Below, one piece after another: positions 1-5,573 of a stretch of DNA of 21,848 nt (positions within the stretch are counted from its first letter, which is position 1; the number at the start of each line of letters is the position of its first letter). The notes below the pieces were generated by a model, which saw only the letters and a program-made list of their open reading frames with translations, was not told the origin of the DNA and ran no database searches. This DNA comes from Methylopumilus sp003533095. GTDB taxonomy: Bacteria > Pseudomonadota > Gammaproteobacteria > Burkholderiales > Methylophilaceae. A program made the position numbers and the translations under genes. The stretch lies in NCBI GenBank assembly GCA_963977845.1, contig CAXBPZ010000017.1:1-21848 (forward strand). The letters run 5' to 3'.

Positions 1-48
1 ATGCATTTCCATGTCTATGGCGGAAGCTCAAAACTAGCAAAAATTTAA
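1..48 (+). CDS. HIT-family (histidine triad) protein, C-terminal end only
   Basis: The first frame reads M-H-F-H-V-Y-G-G-S-S-K-L-A-K-I and stops at 46-48. The alternating His-hydrophobic-His pattern followed by GG matches the end of the catalytic histidine triad in HIT nucleotide hydrolases (HinT type, purine nucleoside phosphoramidases). The window probably begins inside the gene, so the first Met is not taken as the start. In many betaproteobacteria a HIT gene precedes tatABC, after the hisIE genes, which agrees with the position here. Only 15 residues are visible, so the family call rests on the motif plus synteny. Confidence 0.65.
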   Translation: MHFHVYGGSSKLAKI

Positions 49-60
49 TGAGGAGTTAAT

Positions 61-258
61 ATGGGATTTTCAAGTATCACACACTGGTTAATTGTTTTAT
101 TAATTGTTTTTTTAATATTTGGCACAAGCAAATTGAGAAATATAGGAAGTGATTTGGGGGCTGCTGTTAAAAATTTTAAAGATGCAGTTAAAGATGAGAA
201 TAAACCTAAAACTAAAACAATACGTCGAGGAGTTTCAAAAACTCGCGCTAGAAAATAA
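61..258 (+). CDS. tatA: Sec-independent protein translocase subunit TatA
   Basis: TatA is the pore-forming or membrane-weakening subunit of the twin-arginine translocase, which exports folded proteins across the inner membrane. The 65-residue product has one N-terminal hydrophobic helix (about residues 7-20), the conserved FG hinge at F20-G21, then an amphipathic helix (SKLRNIGSDLGAAVKNFKDA) and a very basic tail. It is shorter than E. coli TatA (89 residues), mainly in the dispensable C-terminal tail. An AGGAG Shine-Dalgarno sequence lies at 51-55. It is the first gene of tatABC, with 5 nt to tatB. The absence of Glu at position 8 and the presence of tatB next door favour TatA over TatB. Confidence 0.95.
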   Translation: MGFSSITHWLIVLLIVFLIFGTSKLRNIGSDLGAAVKNFKDAVKDENKPKTKTIRRGVSKTRARK

Positions 259-263
259 GTTTT

Positions 264-488
264 ATGTTTGACGTTTCTTTTTCTGAGTTAGTTGTTATTT
301 TTTTTGTAGCACTTATGGTTATTGGCCCAGAAAAGTTGCCTAAAGTAGCCAAGGTTTTAGGTAAGCTGACCGGAAGAGCACAAAATTATATTGGCAAACT
401 CAAAGAAGAAATTGAGCGAGAAGAAAAGTTTAAAGAACTTCAAAAGATTCAGCGTGAAATTAAAAAAAAGTCGATTAAATCTCGGTGA
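264..488 (+). CDS. tatB: Sec-independent protein translocase subunit TatB
   Basis: TatB pairs with TatC to form the receptor for twin-arginine signal peptides. The sequence starts MFDVSFSELVVI with the characteristic Glu8 in the membrane helix. The hinge is G21-P22 in VIGPEKLP, typical of TatB, and a highly charged Lys/Glu helix fills the rest. At 74 residues it is much shorter than E. coli TatB (171). The extended cytoplasmic tail is missing, and the product ends in a basic IKKKSIKSR stretch. The stop codon overlaps the tatC GTG start by four bases (GTGA, 485-488), so TatC translation is likely coupled to it. Confidence 0.93.
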   Translation: MFDVSFSELVVIFFVALMVIGPEKLPKVAKVLGKLTGRAQNYIGKLKEEIEREEKFKELQKIQREIKKKSIKSR

Positions 489-1201
489 CCCACTTTAAAC
501 CTTTTATTCAGCAACTCATTGAATTAAGAAACACTCTTTTTAGAAGTGCGATCAGTTTTATTGCCATTTTTGTATGCTTAAGTTTCTATGCAAATGACAT
601 TTATAGTTTTTTTTCAGCGCCCCTCATTGCAAAATTAACGGATGGAAATAAGTTGGTGAGCACCGGACTCACTTCAACTTTTTTAGTGCCAATCAAAATT
701 ACAGCTTTTATTTCTTTTTTACTTTCACTCCCTTTTATTTTTTATCAATTTTGGCGATTCATTTCTCCTGGGCTTTATAAAAAAGAAAAAAAATTAATTT
801 TATTATCATTCGTCAGTGGCTTTATATTGTTCTTTGTAGGAATGACTTTCGCCTATTATCTAATTTTCCCAATCGTATTTAATTTTTTCATACTGATGAC
901 GCCTTCAAACGTAAGTTTGATGATCGATATTTCTAATTATCTAGATCTCATTCTATCTTTGCTTATTTCGTTTGGGCTGGCATTTGAAGTACCTGTGATT
1001 ATTCTTATATTAGTGATTCTTGGATGGGTAAAAGTAGAAACTTTAGAAGAGGCGAGGCCTTATATGATTGTGATTGCATTCGTTATAGGCGCTATTTTGA
1101 CTCCACCTGACGTGATTTCACAATTTTGCTTAGCCATTCCATTATGGGTTTTATATGAATTAGGCCTATTTGCGTCTAAACGAATAAACTTAAAGGCTTG
1201 A
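485..1201 (+). CDS. tatC: Sec-independent protein translocase subunit TatC
   Basis: TatC is the multispanning inner-membrane core of the Tat translocase and binds the twin-arginine motif. The 238 residues are close to the E. coli length and show about six hydrophobic segments. Conserved landmarks are visible: the N-terminal LIELR (Glu13 and Arg15), Pro46 in the first periplasmic loop (SAPLI), FISPGLYKKEKK (Phe92 and Glu101, equivalent to F94 and E103 of E. coli), and the late TPPDVISQ segment. The His that usually precedes LIELR is replaced by Gln10. The start is GTG at 485, overlapping the tatB stop. No terminator is apparent after the TGA at 1199-1201. Confidence 0.96.
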   Translation: MTHFKPFIQQLIELRNTLFRSAISFIAIFVCLSFYANDIYSFFSAPLIAKLTDGNKLVSTGLTSTFLVPIKITAFISFLLSLPFIFYQFWRFISPGLYKKEKKLILLSFVSGFILFFVGMTFAYYLIFPIVFNFFILMTPSNVSLMIDISNYLDLILSLLISFGLAFEVPVIILILVILGWVKVETLEEARPYMIVIAFVIGAILTPPDVISQFCLAIPLWVLYELGLFASKRINLKA

Positions 1202-1227
1202 TAAGACTTAATTTAGCTCTGCTCCTA

Positions 1228-1256
1228 TTTAGATTTCGAATGAAATTTTGTATAAT
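1228..1256 (+). promoter_or_regulatory. sigma70-type promoter for petABC
   Basis: A perfect -10 TATAAT lies at 1251-1256, with a 4/6 -35 match TTTAGA at 1228-1233 and a 17-nt spacer. It falls in the 123-nt gap between tatC and petA and would start a transcript near 1263 with a leader of about 60 nt. No other clear signal was seen in the gap, and no hairpin terminator for tatC was found. Confidence 0.6.
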
Positions 1257-1324
1257 GAGCAACTTTCGCAGAGTTAATTTCTCTCAATCTTATTAATTTC
1301 ATAAAAGCATACTTACACAAGATC

Positions 1325-1924
1325 ATGGCAAATCATCAGGACGATAAAATAGATAAAAAGAAAAGAAGTTTTTTAATTGCAGCGACCACTGTTACGGGTG
1401 CGATCGGCGCTGGAGCGATTGCCGTTCCTTTCTTATCAAGTATGACACCAAGTGAGCGCGCAAAAGCAGCTGGAGCCCCTGTTGAAGTTGATATAAGTAA
1501 AATCGAAGCAGGGTCTATGATCACAACTGAATGGAGAGGTCAGCCAGTTTGGATTATTAATCGCTCTAAAGCAATGTTAGACGGCCTGAAAAAAAACGAT
1601 CCTAATCTTTCCGACCCTAATCTTGACGTAATTTCTCAACAGCCAAGTTATTGTAAGAATGCAACAAGATCATTAAAACCTAATTTACTTGTTTTAGTTG
1701 GTATTTGCACTCACTTAGGTTGCTCCCCTTCTGCTAAATTACAGGCCCAAGGTGATATGGGTGAAAATTGGAATGGTGGATTTTTCTGTCCATGCCATGG
1801 CTCTAAATTCGATTTAGCGGGTCGAGTATTTAAAGGATCTCCGGCGCCAATTAATCTTGTAGTTCCCCCGCATAAGTATATTAATGACAACACTCTCTTA
1901 ATTGGTGAAGACAATAAAGGATAA
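1325..1924 (+). CDS. petA: Ubiquinol-cytochrome c reductase, Rieske iron-sulfur subunit
   Basis: This is the [2Fe-2S] subunit of the cytochrome bc1 complex. It takes the first electron from ubiquinol at the Qo site and passes it to cytochrome c1 on the periplasmic side. The cluster motifs are intact: CTHLGC at 128-133 and CPCHGS at 155-160, giving ligands C128, H130, C155 and H158 and the C133-C157 disulfide. Residues about 16-38 form the single membrane anchor, preceded by K-K-K-R-S-F-L, which resembles a Tat signal with Lys13-Arg14 in place of Arg-Arg. A flexible hinge (about 40-53) follows. The length of 199 residues is normal. The ATG has no good Shine-Dalgarno sequence (ACAAGATC precedes it). 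First gene of petABC, 15 nt before petB. Confidence 0.97.
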   Translation: MANHQDDKIDKKKRSFLIAATTVTGAIGAGAIAVPFLSSMTPSERAKAAGAPVEVDISKIEAGSMITTEWRGQPVWIINRSKAMLDGLKKNDPNLSDPNLDVISQQPSYCKNATRSLKPNLLVLVGICTHLGCSPSAKLQAQGDMGENWNGGFFCPCHGSKFDLAGRVFKGSPAPINLVVPPHKYINDNTLLIGEDNKG

Positions 1925-1939
1925 GGCTGACTTAAAAGT

Positions 1940-3241
1940 ATGAAAACAGAAATCAAAACAAAAAAATCTAAAGGGGGATTGATGGCTTGGGTGGATGAAA
2001 GATTCCCTTTGTCATCTCTCATTACAAATCACCTTACAGAATATTACGCACCTAAAAATTTCAATTTTTGGTATTTCTTCGGTTCACTTGCTATGTTAGT
2101 GCTTGTTCTCCAGTTAGTGACAGGCATATTTTTAACTATGCACTACAAGCCAGATGCTGAATTAGCATTTGGATCTGTGGAATATATTATGCGAGATGTG
2201 TCATTTGGATGGCTTATTAGATATATGCATTCCACAGGCGCCTCTATGTTTTTTGTGGTTGTGTATTTGCATATGTTTAGAGGGTTAATTTATGGATCTT
2301 ATAAAAATCCTAGAGAACTTTTATGGCTTTTTGGAGTAGCTATTTTTCTATGCTTGATGGGCGAGGCTTTCTTTGGATATTTATTACCTTGGGGGCAAAT
2401 GTCTTATTGGGGCGCTCAAGTGATTGTGAATCTTTTCTCTGCAATTCCATTTGTTGGGCCAGATCTATCTGAATGGTTAAGAGGAGATTATCTAGTCTCG
2501 GACGCAACATTAAATCGTTTCTTTGCGTTTCATGTGATTGCCCTTCCTTTAGCACTTTGTGGACTTGTGTTTGTTCACCTTGTGGCGCTTCATGAAGTCG
2601 GTTCAAACAACCCTGATGGCGTTGAAATTAAAAAGAATCTTGATAAAAAAACAAGCATTCCTCTAGATGGCATTCCATTTCATCCATATTACACAGTAAA
2701 AGACTTGGTTGGAGTTTCTGTATTCCTTATTGTATTTGCGCTGATTATTTTTTATTTGCCTGAAATGGGAGGCTACTTTTTAGAAGCTAACAATTTTATA
2801 CCTGCAGATCCTCTAAAAACGCCTGCTCATATTGCGCCTGTTTGGTACTTCACACCTTATTATTCAATTCTTCGCGCTGTGCCACCTGTATTAAATTCTC
2901 AATTTCCAGGGGTTGCTGCAATGGGATTATCTGTGCTCGCATTTGCATTTTTACCTTGGTTGGATAAAAGTAAAGTTAGATCGATTCGCTACAAAGGTAA
3001 TTTGTTTAAAAGATGGATTGCATTATTTGTTGTGAGCTTTTTTGTTCTGGGTTACTTAGGCACGGTGCCATCCAATGTTTGGGGTCAATTTTCTAATTCA
3101 ATTCCAGTAATTGGCGGCGTTGATAAAGCCACGGTAGTTGCTCGAATTTTTACAATTACTTATTTCTTATTTTTTGCGCTAATGCCTTATTACAGTAAAA
3201 AAGATAAAACAAAACCAGTTCCTACAAGGGTCAGTTACTAA
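1940..3241 (+). CDS. petB: Ubiquinol-cytochrome c reductase, cytochrome b subunit
   Basis: This is the membrane-embedded di-heme cytochrome b of the bc1 complex, carrying out quinol oxidation at Qo and quinone reduction at Qi. The 433 residues contain the four heme-ligand His: H97 (YMHS) and H111 (YLHMFRG), then H198 (FAFHV) and H213 (VHLVALH). The second pair has 14 residues between ligands instead of the 13 of alpha-proteobacterial and mitochondrial proteins. The Qo motif is P300-V-W-Y303 instead of PEWY, a variant known from beta- and gamma-proteobacteria. The product is one long fused cytochrome b, not a split b6/subunit IV pair. The chosen ATG has a weak upstream TAAGG; an in-frame ATG at 1982 (M15) has a better purine run (1971-1977). 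The stop shares one base with the petC start (TAATG). Confidence 0.97.
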   Translation: MKTEIKTKKSKGGLMAWVDERFPLSSLITNHLTEYYAPKNFNFWYFFGSLAMLVLVLQLVTGIFLTMHYKPDAELAFGSVEYIMRDVSFGWLIRYMHSTGASMFFVVVYLHMFRGLIYGSYKNPRELLWLFGVAIFLCLMGEAFFGYLLPWGQMSYWGAQVIVNLFSAIPFVGPDLSEWLRGDYLVSDATLNRFFAFHVIALPLALCGLVFVHLVALHEVGSNNPDGVEIKKNLDKKTSIPLDGIPFHPYYTVKDLVGVSVFLIVFALIIFYLPEMGGYFLEANNFIPADPLKTPAHIAPVWYFTPYYSILRAVPPVLNSQFPGVAAMGLSVLAFAFLPWLDKSKVRSIRYKGNLFKRWIALFVVSFFVLGYLGTVPSNVWGQFSNSIPVIGGVDKATVVARIFTITYFLFFALMPYYSKKDKTKPVPTRVSY

Positions 3242-3945
3242 TGAAAATTTTAACTAAATTATTTTTACTACTTATATTTGTTTTTTCAAATGCTGGATTT
3301 GCGAATGAACATTTAACATTAGATAAAGCGCCTATCGATTTAAATGATCAAGCGTCTCTTCAAAGAGGTGCTAAAACATTTATCAATTATTGTTTGAATT
3401 GTCATAGCGCAAACTATATGAGATATAACCGTTTAAAAGATATCGGATTGTCTGATAATTTGATTAAAGAGAATTTACTTTTTACAGCAGAAAAAGTTGG
3501 CGAGCCTATGAAAATTGCAATGACCAAGAAAGATGCTAAAGCTTGGTTTGGTGCAAATCCGCCTGACCTTTCTGTTGAAGTCAGAGCGAGAGGTTCGGAT
3601 TGGATCTATAGTTATTTAAGAGGATACTATCGCGACTCTTCTAGACCGACTGGATGGAATAATACTGTTTTTGATAAAACCGCAATGCCTCATATTTTGT
3701 GGAAGTTACAAGGTGATCAAAAGTTAAATGAAGAACATCATACTTTGGAGCTTGTGAAGCCGGGTACGCTATCAGTAAAAGAATATGATGCACTTGTAGG
3801 AGATCTTGTAAATTATCTTACTTTCATGTCTGAGCCTTCAAAAATTAAAAGACTTCATATGGGGTATTATGTTTTATTATTCCTCGGCTTGTTATTAGTT
3901 CTAACAATCAAACTTAAGAAAGAATTTTGGAAAGATATTAAATAA
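3241..3945 (+). CDS. petC: Cytochrome c1 of the bc1 complex
   Basis: Cytochrome c1 receives electrons from the Rieske protein and passes them to soluble or membrane cytochrome c. Residues 1-21 are a Sec-type signal peptide (Lys2 and Lys6, hydrophobic core, likely cleavage near AGFA-NE). The heme-binding motif is C51-L-N-C54-H55, and the probable axial Met ligand is M149 in KTAMPH. A single C-terminal transmembrane helix (about 208-225) ends in a Lys-rich cytoplasmic tail. The 234-residue length fits a bacterial c1. It starts at the last base of the petB stop, so translation is probably coupled. Third and last gene of petABC, only 2 nt before sspA. Confidence 0.96.
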   Translation: MKILTKLFLLLIFVFSNAGFANEHLTLDKAPIDLNDQASLQRGAKTFINYCLNCHSANYMRYNRLKDIGLSDNLIKENLLFTAEKVGEPMKIAMTKKDAKAWFGANPPDLSVEVRARGSDWIYSYLRGYYRDSSRPTGWNNTVFDKTAMPHILWKLQGDQKLNEEHHTLELVKPGTLSVKEYDALVGDLVNYLTFMSEPSKIKRLHMGYYVLLFLGLLLVLTIKLKKEFWKDIK

Positions 3946-3947
3946 TT

Positions 3948-4547
3948 ATGATGAAATTATATTCAGGATCGATCGATCCTTTTAGTCACCGCTGCAGAAT
4001 TGTTTTATTTGAAAAAGGCATGGATTTTGAAGTTGTTGATGTTGACTTAGCAAATAAGCCAGAAGATTTAGCTATATTAAGCCCGCATAATTCGGTTCCA
4101 GTATTGGTAGAAAGAGATCTCGTATTAACAGACGCTAATATTATCAATGAATATATTGATGAACGCTTTCCACATCCTCAGCTAATGCCAGCTGATCCGG
4201 TAATGAGAGCAAGAGCGCGTTTATTTTTAAGTGATTTTGAAAAACAATTATTTGTTCATATTCCAGCTTTAGAATCTACAGATGAAGCAGCTAAAGAGAT
4301 TGCACGAAAACATGTGCGTGATAATTTGCTTTTGATTGTTCCTATTTTTTCTAAACAACAACATCTATTAAGTGATGAATTTTCAATGTTAGATGTTGCA
4401 ATTGCTCCTTTGCTATGGCGTTTGGGACATTATGGAATTGAACTTCCAAATCAAGCAGCACCATTACTTAAGTATGCAGAGAAATTATTCTCAAGACCAC
4501 TTTATGCTGATGCAATGACTCCTTCAGAAAAAGCGATGAGAAAATAA
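3948..4547 (+). CDS. sspA: Stringent starvation protein A, RNA polymerase-associated GST-fold protein
   Basis: SspA binds RNA polymerase and modulates transcription in starvation and acid stress in E. coli. It has a glutathione-S-transferase fold but is not an active transferase. The 199-residue product opens MMKLYSGSIDPFSHRCRIVL, the typical thioredoxin-like N-terminal domain, with SPHNSVPVL around 45-53 holding the cis-Pro. The surface P-H-P motif that matters for E. coli SspA function is present at 75-77 (RFPHPQLMP). An all-helical C-terminal domain follows. Two adjacent ATGs start the frame (3948 and 3951), and the upstream one gives the usual MM start. No Shine-Dalgarno sequence is seen, and the 2-nt gap to petC suggests coupling. 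The petABC-sspAB order is common in beta- and gamma-proteobacteria. Confidence 0.93.
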   Translation: MMKLYSGSIDPFSHRCRIVLFEKGMDFEVVDVDLANKPEDLAILSPHNSVPVLVERDLVLTDANIINEYIDERFPHPQLMPADPVMRARARLFLSDFEKQLFVHIPALESTDEAAKEIARKHVRDNLLLIVPIFSKQQHLLSDEFSMLDVAIAPLLWRLGHYGIELPNQAAPLLKYAEKLFSRPLYADAMTPSEKAMRK

Positions 4548-4557
4548 TTTAGTAACA

Positions 4558-4944
4558 ATGGCAAAACCGGCCTCGACTAAACCTTATCTTATAAGAGCGA
4601 TTTATGAGTGGTGTGTTGTTGAACAATTCACACCTTATTTGCTTGTAAAGGTGGATCAAAATACTCTAGCACCAAAAGCTTTTATTAAAGATGGGAAAAT
4701 TCTTCTTAATTTAAGCCCTGAATCTATTAAAGATTTGTTGATGGGAGATGAAGCAATTACCTTTACAGCAAGATTTAATGGGGCGCCTGAAAATTTATAC
4801 TTACCTATTGCGGCTGTTGAGGGTATTTACGCTAAAGAAAATGGTGAAGGATTATTCTTTGAAGTGAAAGAAGATCAAGAAATAGGTTTAAAAGAGACAA
4901 AAAAATCACCCAATAAACCTAAATTAACCCTAGTTAAGAGCTAA
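4558..4944 (+). CDS. sspB: ClpXP protease specificity-enhancing factor SspB
   Basis: SspB is an adaptor that tethers ssrA-tagged and some other substrates to ClpXP. The 128-residue product has the compact substrate-binding domain (about 6-110, starting TKPYLIRAIYEWC, with the FTPYLLV segment). A polar linker follows, then a C-terminal P-K-L-T-L-V-K stretch at about 121-127 matching the ClpX-docking tail (E. coli ends in a similar LRVVK). The partner sspA ends 10 nt upstream. There is no clear Shine-Dalgarno sequence before the ATG. The gene ends the pet-ssp transcription unit; no convincing intrinsic terminator follows in the 50 nt before the tRNA cluster. Confidence 0.93.
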   Translation: MAKPASTKPYLIRAIYEWCVVEQFTPYLLVKVDQNTLAPKAFIKDGKILLNLSPESIKDLLMGDEAITFTARFNGAPENLYLPIAAVEGIYAKENGEGLFFEVKEDQEIGLKETKKSPNKPKLTLVKS

Positions 4945-4972
4945 AAAACTAGTTCAAATTTAAATAAATTGG

Positions 4973-4978
4973 TATAGT
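4973..4978 (+). promoter_or_regulatory. Possible -10 element of the tRNA-Thr/tuf operon promoter
   Basis: TATAGT (5/6 to consensus) lies 16 nt before the mature tRNA-Thr 5' end and is followed by a GC-rich stretch (AGCGCCTCC, 4979-4987) in otherwise AT-rich DNA. A GC-rich discriminator is a known hallmark of stable-RNA promoters under stringent control. No good -35 hexamer is seen at 16-18 nt; TTCAAA at 4953-4958 would need a 14-nt spacer. Confidence 0.4.
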
Positions 4979-4994
4979 AGCGCCTCCTGATAAC

Positions 4995-5070
4995 GCCGGA
5001 TTAGCTCAGTTGGTAGAGCAGCGCACTTGTAATGCGAAGGTCGTCAGTTCGATTCCGACATCCGGCACCA
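4995..5070 (+). tRNA. tRNA-Thr (anticodon UGU)
   Basis: A full 76-nt cloverleaf with encoded CCA. The acceptor arms GCCGGAT and ATCCGGC pair completely, and GCTC/GAGC forms the D stem. The anticodon loop CTTGTAA holds TGT (reads ACA and related Thr codons). The variable loop is AGGTC and the T loop TTCGATT. The T stem GTCAG/CCGAC has an A52-C62 mismatch, and the outermost anticodon-stem pair is G27-A43. First of four tRNAs before tuf, in the same order as the E. coli thrU-tyrU-glyT-thrT-tufB operon. Confidence 0.95.
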
Positions 5071-5113
5071 TCTTAGTTCGTATTTATTCCCTATCTATAA
5101 GTCCCTCATTAGT

Positions 5114-5142
5114 TTGACAAAAATCAAAAAAACCAACATAAT
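5114..5142 (+). promoter_or_regulatory. Near-consensus sigma70 promoter before tRNA-Tyr
   Basis: A perfect -35 TTGACA (5114-5119), an exactly 17-nt spacer and a 5/6 -10 CATAAT (5137-5142). The predicted start near 5149 leaves a leader of about 8 nt before tRNA-Tyr. It sits inside the tRNA cluster, so tRNA-Tyr, tRNA-Gly, tRNA-Thr(GGU), tuf and possibly the genes downstream can be transcribed separately from the first tRNA-Thr. It is the strongest promoter match on the upstream side of tuf. Confidence 0.75.
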
Positions 5143-5156
5143 TTAGGGTTCGGTTT

Positions 5157-5241
5157 GGAGGGGTGGCCGAGTGGTTAAAGGCGACGGACTGTAAATCCGT
5201 TCTCTCTGAGTACGAAGGTTCGAATCCTTCCCCCTCCACCA
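5157..5241 (+). tRNA. tRNA-Tyr (anticodon GUA)
   Basis: An 85-nt class II tRNA with a long variable arm. The acceptor GGAGGGG pairs with CCCCTCC. The anticodon stem and loop ACGGA-CTGTAAA-TCCGT carries GTA. The T arm AAGG-TTCGAAT-CCTT is regular, and CCA is encoded (5239-5241). The extended variable region (TCTCTCTGAGTACG) is typical of bacterial tRNA-Tyr. The promoter at 5114-5142 lies directly upstream. Confidence 0.96.
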
Positions 5242-5288
5242 TGAGTAATAGCCTTTTTAGGCGACGTGGAGATTAGATCCATGGGTGT

Positions 5289-5364
5289 GCGGGTGTAGCT
5301 CAGCTGGTAGAGCATTAGTTTTCCAAACTAAATGTCGCGAGTTCGAACCTCGTCGCCCGCTCCA
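5289..5364 (+). tRNA. tRNA-Gly (anticodon UCC)
   Basis: A 76-nt cloverleaf with encoded CCA. The acceptor GCGGGTG pairs with CGCCCGC with one G-U pair. The anticodon stem TTAGT/ACTAA encloses TTTCCAA with anticodon TCC, reading GGA/GGG. The T arm GCGAG-TTCGAAC-CTCGT is regular apart from a wobble pair. It follows tRNA-Tyr by 47 nt; that spacer holds a small GCCT-TTTT-AGGC hairpin (5251-5262), probably a processing spacer. Confidence 0.95.
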
Positions 5365-5386
5365 GATATATTGAGAATTTGGACAC

Positions 5387-5461
<75 letters not shown>

Positions 5462-5496
5462 GTAGGTTATTTTGAAGAATGTAATTAATTAAGGAT

Positions 5497-5573
5497 ATAA
5501 CATTATGGCAAAAGGCAAATTTGAACGTACCAAACCCCATGTGAACGTTGGCACAATTGGTCACGTTGACCAT
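5497..5573 (+). repeat. Direct repeat, copy 1: start of tuf plus 8 nt of leader
   Basis: These 77 bases (ATAACATT plus the first 69 bases of tuf) are identical to 21772-21848 at the end of the window. Further upstream the two leaders differ, although both carry an AAGGAT-type ribosome-binding site. The second copy is cut by the window edge, so the full repeat is probably a whole tuf gene. Confidence 0.95.

Noticed and set aside
1711..2022. 103-residue frame on the - strand over the petA-petB junction
   Set aside because: It overlaps the Rieske cluster codons and the start of cytochrome b, and no family resemblance is seen.
4945..4972. Terminator after sspB
   Set aside because: The AT-rich run after the stop has no G-C-containing stem followed by a T tract. 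Read-through into the tRNA cluster cannot be excluded.
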